DNA of 64,000 nucleotides from Alcanivoracaceae bacterium. GTDB lineage: Bacteria; Pseudomonadota; Gammaproteobacteria; Pseudomonadales; Alcanivoracaceae. Shown piece by piece: positions 34,932-44,655 of this stretch. The stretch's first letter is position 1; every line of letters begins with the position of its first letter. The stretch is from contig JARGPU010000001.1 in assembly GCA_029210325.1 (NCBI GenBank), forward strand, positions 1,250,126 through 1,314,125, given 5' to 3'. The position numbers and the translations under genes are program-made. The notes below the pieces were generated by a model. The model was not told the DNA's origin. It worked only from the letters and a program-made list of their open reading frames with translations, and made no database searches.

Positions 34932-35567
34932 GTGACCAACCTGCCGTTGTTGCAAGCTGACAAGCTGACCTGCGAACGTGACGATCGTGTCCTGTTTGAT
35001 GGCCTGTCATTTGCTGCCCGGGCTGGAGAAATATGGCAGTTAGCCGGGCCTAACGGCTCTGGCAAGACTACCTTGATGCGCATCATTTCGGGCCTGCATG
35101 GTGACTTCGCCGGGCATGTGGATTGGCCGGTGGCCCGCGCCGCTAGTCAGGATCCCCGTCAGCAGTTGCTCACTATAGGCCATCGCCCCGGACTGAGAGT
35201 TGAGCTGACCCCGCTGGAAAACCTGCGTTGGTGGCTGGCTCTGCATCAGTGTGTTCTTGATGTGGCCAAGGCCGAGCAAGCGCTGTCCCGTGTGGGTCTG
35301 GCCGGCTATGAAACTGTGCCAGTGGCGCAAATGTCTGCTGGTCAGACGCGCCGCGTGGCTCTTTCTATGCTTTGGCTGGTAAACAAGTCTGTGTGGTTGC
35401 TGGACGAACCTTTTACTGCTCTGGATGTCGATGGCGTGGCGTTGATTGAGGCGCGCTTGCGAGAGCTGGCAGATGCTGGCGCGCTGGTGCTGTATAGCTC
35501 CCACCACAGGGTTAACGGTGATGCGCGTCAGATTCGGCTCGGTGACGGCCGCGGAGAGGTAAGGTGA
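34932..35567 (+). CDS. ccmA: Heme exporter ATP-binding protein CcmA
   Basis: A 211-residue ABC ATPase that drives release of holo-CcmE during cytochrome c maturation (system I). Walker A GPNGSGKTT is at about 39-47, the signature MSAGQTRRVALS near 138 and Walker B VWLLDEPFTALD near 155-166. It is the short, 200-residue form specific to CcmA. The start is GTG at 34932. It overlaps ccmB by four bases. Confidence 0.95.
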   Translation: MTNLPLLQADKLTCERDDRVLFDGLSFAARAGEIWQLAGPNGSGKTTLMRIISGLHGDFAGHVDWPVARAASQDPRQQLLTIGHRPGLRVELTPLENLRWWLALHQCVLDVAKAEQALSRVGLAGYETVPVAQMSAGQTRRVALSMLWLVNKSVWLLDEPFTALDVDGVALIEARLRELADAGALVLYSSHHRVNGDARQIRLGDGRGEVR

Positions 35568-36229
35568 GTTTTACTGCGACCATGCAGCGGGAGCTGTTGC
35601 TGGCATGGCGACGTCCTGCGGAAATCATCAACCCGCTGTTTTTCTTCGTCATGGTAGTGGCGCTGTTTCCCTTGGGGGTGTCGCCACGGCCTGAGTTGCT
35701 GGCAACACTGGCTCCCGGAGTGGTTTGGGTGGCGGCGCTGCTAGCGGTATTGCTGTCGGTAGATGGGCTGTTTCGCGCCGACCACGATAGCGGCGCGCTG
35801 GAGCAGCTATTGACTGCGCCGCAGAGCCTGTATGTGCCGGTGCTGGCCAAGCTGGCGGCACACTGGATGCTGACTGGGCTGCCACTCGTGGTGATGGCGC
35901 CATTACTCGGTTATATGTTGCATCTGCCGGAGCAGGCAATCGGTGTGCTGTTCATCGCGGTGCTGCTGGGTACGCCCACATTAGTTGCCATTGGCGCCAT
36001 CGGTGCAGCATTGACGGTATCTCTGCGCAGTGGCGGTATTCTGCTGTCATTACTGGTGTTGCCGCTTTATGTGCCGGTACTGGTATTCGGTGCCGGAGTG
36101 GTCAGCTATGCAGCGAAAGGTTTACCGGTATCCGGTGTTCTGGCTTTGCTTGGTGCCATGATGCTGGCCTCGTTCACTCTGGCGCCGGCGGCGGTGGCGG
36201 CCGGCCTGCGAATCAGCTCGGGAAATTGA
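35564..36229 (+). CDS. ccmB: Heme exporter membrane protein CcmB
   Basis: A 221-residue protein with six hydrophobic segments. The N-terminal ELLLAWRRPAEIINPLFFF and LLSVDGLFRADHDSGALEQL are hallmark CcmB segments. It forms the membrane part of the CcmAB transporter. The start is GTG overlapping the ccmA stop (GTGA) with GGAGAGG upstream. The stop overlaps the ccmC start. Confidence 0.95.
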   Translation: MSFTATMQRELLLAWRRPAEIINPLFFFVMVVALFPLGVSPRPELLATLAPGVVWVAALLAVLLSVDGLFRADHDSGALEQLLTAPQSLYVPVLAKLAAHWMLTGLPLVVMAPLLGYMLHLPEQAIGVLFIAVLLGTPTLVAIGAIGAALTVSLRSGGILLSLLVLPLYVPVLVFGAGVVSYAAKGLPVSGVLALLGAMMLASFTLAPAAVAAGLRISSGN

Positions 36230-36975
36230 TGATGGTCTGGAAAACCCTGACACGCTGGTATCACCAGCTCGGATCACCCCGTTACTTCTATCGGTTTAGT
36301 GAGGTCCTGCTGCCCTGGTTATGGCCGATAGCCTTGCTTACTACTGCCGTCGGGCTGGTTTGGGGGCTGGCGTTTGCACCGGAAGATTATCAGCAGGGCA
36401 ACAGCTATCGAATTATTTTTATTCACGTGCCCGCCGCGGGTGGTGCATTACTCGGTTATGTCGCAATGGGTGTGGCCGGACTGGTCAACCTGGTCTGGCG
36501 AATGAAAATGGCCGAAGTGATGATCAAGGCAATTGCTCCTTTTGGTGCGGTGCTTGCGGCCATTGCCCTGATTACCGGGGCAATCTGGGGTAAGCCCACA
36601 TGGGGAACTTACTGGGTCTGGGATGCACGCCTGACCTCCATGCTGATCATGCTATTTCTGTATCTCGGTGTGATGGCTTTGATCAACGCCATACCGGATC
36701 CTCGCCAGGCTGGGCGAGCTGCAGGCCTGCTGTCTGTGGTCGGTGTGATCAATGTGGTGATCGTCAAGTACTCGGTGGAGTGGTGGCAGAGCCTGCATCA
36801 GGGCAGCACCATCAAGCTCACCGGGGGTAGCACCATGCCGCCGGAGATGCTGACCCCCTTACTGATCAGCATGCTCGGCATTTATTTGCTGTTCGCGGTT
36901 TCGGTGCTGTGGAGAGCTCGCGCTGAACTGCTTTGGCGTGAACGCAAGAGCGCCTGGGTTAAGGAGCTGGTGTGA
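36229..36975 (+). CDS. ccmC: Heme handling protein CcmC
   Basis: A 248-residue membrane protein with six transmembrane segments and the WWD-type heme-binding motif (WGTYWVWDARLTS near residues 125-137). Flanking histidines (IFIHVPAA near 65) act as heme ligands. It attaches heme to CcmE in the periplasm. Starts at 36229 or 36232 are equivalent; the first overlaps the ccmB stop (TGATG). Confidence 0.95.
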   Translation: MMVWKTLTRWYHQLGSPRYFYRFSEVLLPWLWPIALLTTAVGLVWGLAFAPEDYQQGNSYRIIFIHVPAAGGALLGYVAMGVAGLVNLVWRMKMAEVMIKAIAPFGAVLAAIALITGAIWGKPTWGTYWVWDARLTSMLIMLFLYLGVMALINAIPDPRQAGRAAGLLSVVGVINVVIVKYSVEWWQSLHQGSTIKLTGGSTMPPEMLTPLLISMLGIYLLFAVSVLWRARAELLWRERKSAWVKELV

Positions 36976-37154
36976 TGTACTTTGAATCTTTCGCCGCTTT
37001 TCTGCAGATGGGAACTCATGGGCCCTTTGTTTGGTCTGCCTACGGGATTTCTGCGCTGCTGGTAGTTACTAATATGTGGCTGGCGTATCGTCGCCAACGT
37101 TTGGTGTTGAACGAAATCCGTCGGTTGACGCGACGGGATCAGGGCGGTTTGTAA
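36975..37154 (+). CDS. ccmD: Heme exporter small protein CcmD
   Basis: A 59-residue protein with one transmembrane helix (about 20-38, VWSAYGISALLVVTNMWLAY) and a basic cytoplasmic tail (RRQRLVLNEIRRLTRR). CcmD links CcmC and CcmE. The ATG overlaps the ccmC stop in TGATG fashion, confirming operon organisation. Confidence 0.92.
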   Translation: MYFESFAAFLQMGTHGPFVWSAYGISALLVVTNMWLAYRRQRLVLNEIRRLTRRDQGGL

Positions 37155-37178
37155 CAGCCACATCACTGGAGGAACTGG

Positions 37179-37646
37179 ATGAACCCGCTTCGCAAGCAAC
37201 GGTTGCTGATTATCATCGGTGTTTTAGCCGGTTTGGGTGCTGCCGTCGGTCTGGTGTTGTATTCATTGAGTCAGAACATCAATCTGTTCTACACGCCACA
37301 ACAAATTGTCAGTGGTGAGGCGCCAGAGGGTGCCCAGATGCGAGTCGGTGGGCTTGTGGTGGATGGTTCGGTACGACGTGATGAGGATGGTTTGGGTGTG
37401 TTATTTGACCTGACTGATGGCGCTGGGACTTTCACGGTCCGCTACGAAGGGATATTGCCGGACCTGTTCCGTGAGGGGCAGGGTATTGTTGCCAATGGCA
37501 CTCTTGTCCGGCGCGACTACTTCGAGGCGGAGGAAGTGCTGGCCAAACACGACGAGCTCTATATGCCGCCGGAAGTGCAGCAGGCACTAGAGAAGGCCGG
37601 ACATCCGGGAGCGAAACCTGAGCCGGCCGAGGGAAGCGGCTACTGA
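37179..37646 (+). CDS. ccmE: Cytochrome c maturation heme chaperone CcmE
   Basis: A 155-residue periplasmic heme chaperone anchored by an N-terminal helix (10-30). The covalent heme-binding histidine is H124 in [14 protein letters not shown], and the OB-fold segment [18 protein letters not shown] precedes it. The operon ends here with a strong terminator; ccmF, ccmG and ccmH are not in the window. Confidence 0.95.
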   Translation: MNPLRKQRLLIIIGVLAGLGAAVGLVLYSLSQNINLFYTPQQIVSGEAPEGAQMRVGGLVVDGSVRRDEDGLGVLFDLTDGAGTFTVRYEGILPDLFREGQGIVANGTLVRRDYFEAEEVLAKHDELYMPPEVQQALEKAGHPGAKPEPAEGSGY

Positions 37647-37671
37647 GCCGTCTCTAGCGACCCGAGCCATG

Positions 37672-37694
37672 GCGCCCCTGCAGGGGCGCTTTTT
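37672..37694 (+). terminator. Terminator of the ccm operon
   Basis: A perfect palindrome GCGCCCCTG/CAGGGGCGC followed by five T residues, 26 bases after the ccmE stop. Confidence 0.9.
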
Positions 37695-37782
37695 CGTTGT
37701 AATCTTTTTATCTAACCACTGGCGATAAAACTGCCCCAGCCGCTAAAGTAACGCTACCTACAAGTTGCCCACAGGAAGCAAT

Positions 37783-39264
37783 ATGACCCACGTCGTTCTG
37801 GTCGTCGAGGATATCAAGGATTGGGCCGCTTACTACCCGGCGCGCCACCTGATGACGGCCAATGAATATCTGGATGGTGCTACACAGTTTCCACCCGGCA
37901 GGGTGCAAGTTATTAACCTGTGCCGAAATTACCGTTACCTGAGCCCGGGCTATTACACCTCACTGCTGGCGGAGGCTCGTGGCCACCGGGTACTGCCGTC
38001 CGTGCGTACGGTTAACGACCTGTCACGTAAGTCTCTTTACGGGCTGCACTTCGAGTCCTTTGATGCGGCGCTCGACAAGGCAATGAAAAAGCACAGCGAA
38101 TCGAAGGATCGTTTCTCGATAAAGTTGTATTTCGGTCAGACTGAGCATCAAGGCATTCAGGAGCTTGCCCGGCAAATTTTTGATCAGCTGCCCGCGCCAA
38201 TCTTGCAGCTTGAGTTCCGGCGTCGTGAAGAGTGGAATATCGAATCAGTAAAATCCGTCGGTTTACACCAGCTGAAGGGCAAGGAAGAAGATGCTTTTGC
38301 GGCAGCAATTGAGGCGTTCAATGCTCGGGTATGGCGCAAGTCCAGTAGTCGGCGAAAATTTCGTTACGACCTTGCAGTATTGGTCAATGAGAACGAAAAG
38401 TTGCCGCCGTCTGACCCGGTTGCTTTAAAGCGTTTTATCAAGGCCGGCGCAGAGCTCGGCATCAATGTCGAGTTGATTGGTCGAGAAGACTACCCCCGCC
38501 TGGCGGAATATGACGGCTTGTTTATTCGCGAGACCACAGCACTGGACCATCACACCTATCAGTTTGCCCGCAAGGCAGAAAAAGAAGGCATGGTGGTGAT
38601 GGATGACCCGGGCTCCATCTTGCGCTGCACTAACAAGATATATTTTGCCGAGCTAATGCAGGCGCATAAGGTGCCGGTGCCGAAAACCCGGTTCCTGTTC
38701 AAGGATAGTCGGGTCGACGCTGAAGCGTTGGTGGAAGATCTCGGATTGCCGGTGGTGTTGAAGATCCCGGATGGCTCTTTTTCCCGGGGAATCAGCAAGG
38801 TAGATAGTGTTGAAAAGCTGGATAATGCATTGGTGGAGTACTTCAAGCAAAGTGCGGTGGTGTTGGCTCAGGAGTATATGTATACCGATTACGACTGGCG
38901 TATTGGTGTGCTGAACAAAAAGCCTCTTTATGCCTGCCAGTACTTTATGAGCAAGGGGCACTGGCAGATATATAATCATTCTCAAGGAAAAACGGTCAGC
39001 GGCGGTTACAAAACCATGGCCATACAGGAGGTTCCGGCCAAGGTTTTGCGTGTTGCCACCAAGGCGGCCCGATTGATGGGCAATGGACTTTATGGCGTTG
39101 ACATGAAGCAGAGTGGCGATCGAGTTGTGGTGGTGGAGGTGAACGATAACCCGAATATCGATTCCGGGGTCGAAGACAAATGGCTTGGCGAAGATCTATA
39201 TCGGCAGATCATGCTGGAGTTCTTGCGCAGAATGGAGGCCCGTCGTCTCGGCTTGCCGGTCTAG
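37783..39264 (+). CDS. RimK-family ATP-grasp ligase with N-terminal RLAN domain
   Basis: A 493-residue enzyme. Residues 1-150 match the RimK-like ATP-grasp N-terminal (RLAN) domain (VVLVVEDIKDW, VINLCRNYRYLSPGYYTSLL). The ATP-grasp core is about 270-490, with KIPDGSFSRGISKV, the metal-binding VVVVEVNDNPNIDSG and a GVDMKQ strand. Such enzymes join an amino acid or peptide by an amide bond; the substrate is unknown. ACAGGAAG precedes the ATG at 37783. Monocistronic between a terminator and an MFS gene. Confidence 0.88.
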   Translation: MTHVVLVVEDIKDWAAYYPARHLMTANEYLDGATQFPPGRVQVINLCRNYRYLSPGYYTSLLAEARGHRVLPSVRTVNDLSRKSLYGLHFESFDAALDKAMKKHSESKDRFSIKLYFGQTEHQGIQELARQIFDQLPAPILQLEFRRREEWNIESVKSVGLHQLKGKEEDAFAAAIEAFNARVWRKSSSRRKFRYDLAVLVNENEKLPPSDPVALKRFIKAGAELGINVELIGREDYPRLAEYDGLFIRETTALDHHTYQFARKAEKEGMVVMDDPGSILRCTNKIYFAELMQAHKVPVPKTRFLFKDSRVDAEALVEDLGLPVVLKIPDGSFSRGISKVDSVEKLDNALVEYFKQSAVVLAQEYMYTDYDWRIGVLNKKPLYACQYFMSKGHWQIYNHSQGKTVSGGYKTMAIQEVPAKVLRVATKAARLMGNGLYGVDMKQSGDRVVVVEVNDNPNIDSGVEDKWLGEDLYRQIMLEFLRRMEARRLGLPV

Positions 39265-39346
39265 TGGGTGGTAAATTTGTTTCGTATTTGTTGTGGGCTG
39301 ATTTGCTGCACTGGCATTCCAGCGCTTCCTTGTTAGACTGCCGCCC

Positions 39347-40753
39347 ATGGTTAACGTAGTCCTCTCTCTAGCGGCATTATTTCTCAGCATCGCTCTGCTA
39401 ATTGGTGGCAGCGCGATGCTGGGTACGTTGGTGTCTCTGCGGCTGGAGTTGGAGGGCTTTGCCGAAACTTCTATTGGTTTGATTCTGGCCTTTTACTCTA
39501 TCGGCTTTGTTATGGGGGCGACCTGGGGCAGTGCGGTGATTCGCAGTGTCGGCCATATCCGTGCCTTTTCAACCTATGCTGCGATTGCCTGTGCGGTGAC
39601 CCTTCTGCATCCACTATGGGTCTCTGAGTATGCCTGGGCGGCCATGCGGCTGGTGATGGGTTTCTGTCTGGCCGGCTTGATGACGGTTACCGAGAGCTGG
39701 ATTAATGACCGGGCGACTAATGAGTCCCGAGGCAAGCTGCTGGGGCTCTACACAATTAACTTCTATATGGCATCGGCGCTGGGGCAGCTGCTCGTTGGTG
39801 CCAGCGATCCTACCAAGGCAGTGGCGTTCAGCGTGGTGGCGATTCTGGTTGTGCTATCGCTGGTGCCCCTGTCGTTGACTCGCGGTCTGGTGCCGATGTC
39901 GCCTTCACATACGGCCGTGCTTAGTATGCGAGCCCTGTCTCACAATGCACCGGCAGGGGTCACTGGCGTTTTGGTTGCCGGGATCGCGCTCGGTGCATTT
40001 ATCTCCCTTGCTCCTTTGTATGCCATGCGTGGAGGGCTGGATACCGCTGAGCTATCACGATATATGAGCTTTTCGGTGGTCTGCGCGGTATTGCTGCAGT
40101 GGCCCGCAGGTTGGTTATCGGACCGCCTCGGCAGGCTGACGGTATTGGCAGGGTTGCTCGGTGCGGGCAGCGTGGCAGCCATGTTAGTGGCGTTGTTTGG
40201 TAATGTTTCCACTTCCTTGATGTTCGTCTCTAGTGGTCTGTTCTTTGCGGTGGCCACCAGCATGTACCCGGTCAGCGTTGCGCTAACCAATGACCAGTTG
40301 CCCAACGATCAGTTAGTCGCAGCCTGTGCCGGGTTGTTGAGAATTTATGGTGTTGGCACCATTGCTGGCCCACTGGTCGGGGCCTGGCTGATGGGGCTAT
40401 TTGGCGCACCGGCTTTGTTCGTCTTTATCTCCGCTTGCCTGTTTGCCGGTGCGCTGGCGGTGCAATACCGCTTCCGCGCTGCTGATACGGTGCCGCTGGG
40501 TGAGCAGGGCGACTATGCTCCTGTGGTGCCGGTATCTTCACCAGTGATTGTTGAGCTGGATCCTCGTAACGAAGAGTTCGAGCCTCATCACCCGGGTGAG
40601 CCAGCGGACTGGGATATCGCCGATCATATCGAGATGCTGCTGCCGGATCAGGAGTATGCGCCCGTTGAGGAAGACGCTGCGGACGGGGGACTCCCGGAAA
40701 CAGGAGAAGAACGCCCCGGGCTGGCCGGTGAGGAGCCGGACAGCAGGGGTTAA
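39347..40753 (+). CDS. MFS transporter, YcaD-like, with acidic C-terminal tail
   Basis: A 468-residue permease with about 12 hydrophobic helices in residues 1-380. MRLVMGFCLAGLMTVTESWI and NDRATNESRGKLLGLY are characteristic of the YcaD-like MFS group. Residues about 385-468 form an unusual cytoplasmic tail rich in Glu, Asp and Pro with no hydrophobic segment. Substrate unknown. No clear Shine-Dalgarno sequence precedes the ATG. Confidence 0.88.
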   Translation: MVNVVLSLAALFLSIALLIGGSAMLGTLVSLRLELEGFAETSIGLILAFYSIGFVMGATWGSAVIRSVGHIRAFSTYAAIACAVTLLHPLWVSEYAWAAMRLVMGFCLAGLMTVTESWINDRATNESRGKLLGLYTINFYMASALGQLLVGASDPTKAVAFSVVAILVVLSLVPLSLTRGLVPMSPSHTAVLSMRALSHNAPAGVTGVLVAGIALGAFISLAPLYAMRGGLDTAELSRYMSFSVVCAVLLQWPAGWLSDRLGRLTVLAGLLGAGSVAAMLVALFGNVSTSLMFVSSGLFFAVATSMYPVSVALTNDQLPNDQLVAACAGLLRIYGVGTIAGPLVGAWLMGLFGAPALFVFISACLFAGALAVQYRFRAADTVPLGEQGDYAPVVPVSSPVIVELDPRNEEFEPHHPGEPADWDIADHIEMLLPDQEYAPVEEDAADGGLPETGEERPGLAGEEPDSRG

Positions 40754-40811
40754 GGCCGGTCAGGCTAATGCTTCTGAGTACAGCGTTTCTGTTGTCTCTT
40801 TGTACCTTGTC

Positions 40812-40840
40812 TTGGATGCCTCAGGCGGATTTCCTATAGT
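40812..40840 (+). promoter_or_regulatory. Candidate promoter of the large lipoprotein gene
   Basis: TTGGAT (40812-40817), a 17-nt spacer and TATAGT (40835-40840), 75 bases upstream of the start. The -10 is good, the -35 poor. Confidence 0.4.
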
Positions 40841-40914
40841 GGATCAGTGGCAGTCTATGCCCGATACAGATGCTGCGCCTGGATGTTACGGCCGCAGCCC
40901 AGAGGATCGTTCAA

Positions 40915-43900
40915 ATGAGTATCAGAATTTTGCGCAGCATGCTGTTGCTGTTGGGCATGCTTGGTTTGATCAGTTGTGGAGGCGGCAGCGGCGGAGGTGG
41001 TGCTGACGAAGACACTCTGGTGGTGGTTCAGGGCCAGGTGATTAATGGGCCGCTGGTTGGCGCCACAGTTTCCATTACTGATGGGACTGACACAGTGCTC
41101 GGTTCGACCATCACGGATGCGCAGGGTAACTTTAGTATACAGCTCACCAATCCGGTCTCGCCTTTGCTGGTGGTGTCTGATGGCGGCACGCTTGATGGTG
41201 TCCCTTATTCGGCACAATTGCGTGCCTATTGTTCAGTTGATGAAGACAGCGCAACGCTGAGCTGTCAGGTCACTCCCTATAGCAGTCTGATTGCACGGCT
41301 GGTTGATGCAGACCCGGAGCTTTCTGTGCAGCAAGCGGCGCAGAAGGTTTTTGATGTTTTCGGTCTGGATGAAGACCCCTTTGTTGCGGATAACGCCGAG
41401 CCTGACTCGGTGCCTCTCTACTTCTTTGATCTTGATGCAGCGCGTGCAGCTATCAATGGTGGCGCAGGTTTGTCCAATTGGCTGGATACAATGTCCGCGT
41501 GGGTGACTACCCCATTCGTCGGCGTTGCCCCGGAGGGGACGCCGGTGTATCGAGTTTTACTGCGTCAGAGAACGCTGGGCGGAACGGCTGGTCCGGATTA
41601 TGTCGATGTTCCCATGGGTGGTGTGGCGCAATTCAATATGGTGCCGGACGCGAATTATGTGGTGGAAAGCGCCAGCGGGTGCAGCGGTACTTTGGACGGT
41701 ACTGTATACACCACCGCGCCTGTTATTAGTGCCAGCGCTGTGACTGGTGTGTGTCAGGTTGAAGTCTGGTTTGGCTTGGAAAAGTTTACTGTCAAATATC
41801 TCACGCTGGAGGAAGGAGGTGGCTCGATTAGCGGAGACGCTGAGCAGTTGGTCAGCTATGGATCTGATTCCAGCGAGGTAATTGCAACACCGGACACGGG
41901 CTACGAGTTTGTCGCATGGAGTGACGGTTGGGTTGATAGTGATCCTGAGAATGTGCCACCGGTTAGGCGTGTTGATACTAATATTACCGAGGATTTGACT
42001 GTTACGGCGACCTTCCAGCGCCAGCAATTGACGCTGACCTACGAGGCGGAAACCGGTGGCAGTATCATCGGCGACGCAGAGCAAACAGTGTTCTATGGTG
42101 AAGACGCCACTGAAGTAGTGGCTCAGCCGGCTGCAGGCTATGATTTCGTTCGCTGGAGCGATGGCCTGTTAACCCCGCAACGTACCGACAGAGTGGTGAC
42201 ATCAAGTGCCACATTAACGGCAGAATTTTCCCCCAGACCGGAATCCGTGCCGTGGTCGCAGGGCCTGCATGATGGCGATATCAACGTTAGGGTGCAGGGG
42301 CCTACCAGTGTTGTTGTTGATTGGTCGACTCAGCCAGATACCACCTATGATTTATATATCGCCACAGACCCTGAAACCGTGCTGGATCAGTACGCATTGT
42401 TTGGTGCTACCTTGATGGCTGATGTGGTGCCACCGCTGACGATCGAAAGCCTGACCGCTGAACAGCCCGTATATCTCGCCTTGCAGGCCAATGGCGTGCT
42501 CAGTGCGTGGACTAGTTTCCTGCCGCGTAGCTGGGGTCTGGAAGGATCGGCTTTCACGCAGGCGAGTGACCCTCTTGGCCAGCGCTTTGTTGGTGGAGAC
42601 TTCGCCCGAGTGATTCAGAACGTTGGAGGTGCTGTCAGCCTGCCACCGGCGACGTTTGCCTCACTGCCAGACCATGGACTGCCCTTCCCGGATGTTAATG
42701 GAGTGGTTCACGCGGTTGCCGAAGATGGGGTAGGCGGCTGGTACATTGGCGGTCAGTTTTCCGCCGTTAATGGAGAGCCTCGAAAAAACCTCGCCAGAAT
42801 TGATAGTGCGGGAAACTTGCTGGACTGGACCGGTTCTGTAGATGGTCCCGGGGCAGTGGTGAAATCGCTTTACAGTAGTGGCCTCCAGTTGGTGGTTGGA
42901 GGACTCTTTAGTAGTGCAGCGGGAGCAGGAGAGGCAGGAGCTGCGCGCAGCAATCTGGCTTTATTTTATGAAAACGGCGACCTGGATAGCATCTTTGCGC
43001 CGGTTGTTAACGGAGAGGTACGGGCCATCACCATTTTCAATGATGCCATTCTCGTGGGCGGCAGCTTTACCATGATTGGCTCTATTGATGCAGGTGGCAT
43101 TGGCCTGATCTCGTCGGATGGGACCGCAGTTCAGGCGCAGGGCTCCTTTAATGGCCCTGTGAATGCCTTGCTTATTACTGACACTCAGCTGGTTGTCGGT
43201 GGAGAGTTTACGGCGGTCACGGTTAATGGTGACACTCAGACCCAAAGTCTGTTGGCGGAGTTTGAACTTGCCGAAACCTTCTCCCTGCCGTCGCGCTCTT
43301 GGGCTTTTTCTGGTCCACCTGAGATGGCGGTAAACTCTCTGCTGGAAGATGATGGCCGGTTGCTGCTCGGAGGGTCGTTTACCGCTATTGATGGCAGTCC
43401 GCGTGGCGGTTTCGCTTTGATTGATGCGGATGACGGTGTGCTCGACTCTGGGATTTCAGTCGATGGGGCGGTGAATGCCGTGGCTCTGTCCGATGGAATT
43501 ACTTACCTCGGCGGTGACTTTGCTTCGGCCACAGGCATCAATGGTACGCAGGCACGTACTTCATTGGCGGCATTTGATACAGGTGGCAACCTGTTGGGCT
43601 GGAGCCCTGATGTAAGTGGTGTTGTCAATGCGCTCATCGCTGAGAATAGTGTGATCACCGCGGCTGGTGAAATCAGCGGGGTATCTGCGCAGCCAAGAGA
43701 GCGCCTGGCAGCCTTTGATGCGGATGGCAATCTGCTGCCCTGGGCGCCGGCAGCCAATAATGATGTGCTGTCATTGGTTGTTCACGGTGATGCCGTGTAT
43801 GCCGGCGGACGTTTCGATCAGATGGGTGAGTCAGTGGCAGACACAGGGCGAGCTTATCTGGGCGCACTGGATCGTCAGGATGGCACCTTGCTGCCATGGA

Positions 43901-44640
43901 ATCCGGGCGCTGATGGCGAGGTCAATGCGCTGCTTAGTGCGGGTGCTGTGATTTATGCCGGCGGTAACTTTAGTGACGTTGGTGGACTATCTCGCCAGAA
44001 CCTTGCGGCCATTGACCTGACTGGCGTTCCGCTTGTCTGGAACCCGGGGACCAACGGTAGTGTTGATGTCTTGCTGGCGGATGGCAGTGCTATATACGCG
44101 GGCGGTCAGTTTACTTTTGCCGGTGGTGGTGTTGCAGATACGGCACGCGCCTATCTGGCGGCCTTTGATACAGATGGAGATCTGCTTGCATGGAGTCCGG
44201 CGGTGGATGCCCGGGTGCGCAGCATGACATTGCTCGGCAGCGACATTTATGTCGGCGGCGACTTCACCAATGCAGGAGCGGCGGTTGCCGATACTGGGCG
44301 GGAAAATCTGGCAGCTTTTGATTCTCTTGGTGATCTGCTGGCGTGGAGTCCTGGGGCAAACGGCAGCGTTGTTGGCCTATCTGCTGCAGACGGTGTGATC
44401 TATGCGGTGGGCGACTTTACTGAGGTGGCCGGACAGCCAAGAGTCGGCCTGGCGGCACTGGACTCATCGGCGGTGCTGCTTGACTGGAATCCTGCCGATA
44501 TTATCCAGCCATACTCTGTCGAGGCGGCAGATGGTTTGATTTCCGTGATTGGTGGTTTTACTCGCCTCAGTGGTGCGGTTGAGGCATCGCGTTCGGGACT
44601 GGCTCTGTTTGATGACTCCGGGGAGTTGTTGGCGCGCTGA
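40915..44640 (+). CDS. Large repeat-rich lipoprotein with propeller-like C-terminal region
   Basis: A 1241-residue exported lipoprotein. A signal peptide ends in the lipobox LISC (about residue 21), followed by a Gly/Ser linker. Residues about 35-180 include a carboxypeptidase-regulatory-like module (VVQGQVINGPLVGATVSIT). Two bacterial beta-repeat modules follow (GYEFVAWSDGW, GYDFVRWSDGL, about 290-455). Residues about 545-1241 hold some fourteen copies of a unit with IYxGGxFxxxGG, then LAAFDxxGxLLxWxP, as in delta-60 or Kelch-like beta-propellers. It probably faces the outside or the periplasm. AGAGGA precedes the start. Function unknown; adhesion or polymer binding are options. Confidence 0.82.
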   Translation: MSIRILRSMLLLLGMLGLISCGGGSGGGGADEDTLVVVQGQVINGPLVGATVSITDGTDTVLGSTITDAQGNFSIQLTNPVSPLLVVSDGGTLDGVPYSAQLRAYCSVDEDSATLSCQVTPYSSLIARLVDADPELSVQQAAQKVFDVFGLDEDPFVADNAEPDSVPLYFFDLDAARAAINGGAGLSNWLDTMSAWVTTPFVGVAPEGTPVYRVLLRQRTLGGTAGPDYVDVPMGGVAQFNMVPDANYVVESASGCSGTLDGTVYTTAPVISASAVTGVCQVEVWFGLEKFTVKYLTLEEGGGSISGDAEQLVSYGSDSSEVIATPDTGYEFVAWSDGWVDSDPENVPPVRRVDTNITEDLTVTATFQRQQLTLTYEAETGGSIIGDAEQTVFYGEDATEVVAQPAAGYDFVRWSDGLLTPQRTDRVVTSSATLTAEFSPRPESVPWSQGLHDGDINVRVQGPTSVVVDWSTQPDTTYDLYIATDPETVLDQYALFGATLMADVVPPLTIESLTAEQPVYLALQANGVLSAWTSFLPRSWGLEGSAFTQASDPLGQRFVGGDFARVIQNVGGAVSLPPATFASLPDHGLPFPDVNGVVHAVAEDGVGGWYIGGQFSAVNGEPRKNLARIDSAGNLLDWTGSVDGPGAVVKSLYSSGLQLVVGGLFSSAAGAGEAGAARSNLALFYENGDLDSIFAPVVNGEVRAITIFNDAILVGGSFTMIGSIDAGGIGLISSDGTAVQAQGSFNGPVNALLITDTQLVVGGEFTAVTVNGDTQTQSLLAEFELAETFSLPSRSWAFSGPPEMAVNSLLEDDGRLLLGGSFTAIDGSPRGGFALIDADDGVLDSGISVDGAVNAVALSDGITYLGGDFASATGINGTQARTSLAAFDTGGNLLGWSPDVSGVVNALIAENSVITAAGEISGVSAQPRERLAAFDADGNLLPWAPAANNDVLSLVVHGDAVYAGGRFDQMGESVADTGRAYLGALDRQDGTLLPWNPGADGEVNALLSAGAVIYAGGNFSDVGGLSRQNLAAIDLTGVPLVWNPGTNGSVDVLLADGSAIYAGGQFTFAGGGVADTARAYLAAFDTDGDLLAWSPAVDARVRSMTLLGSDIYVGGDFTNAGAAVADTGRENLAAFDSLGDLLAWSPGANGSVVGLSAADGVIYAVGDFTEVAGQPRVGLAALDSSAVLLDWNPADIIQPYSVEAADGLISVIGGFTRLSGAVEASRSGLALFDDSGELLAR

Positions 44641-44655
44641 GATTAGCAACAGCCG

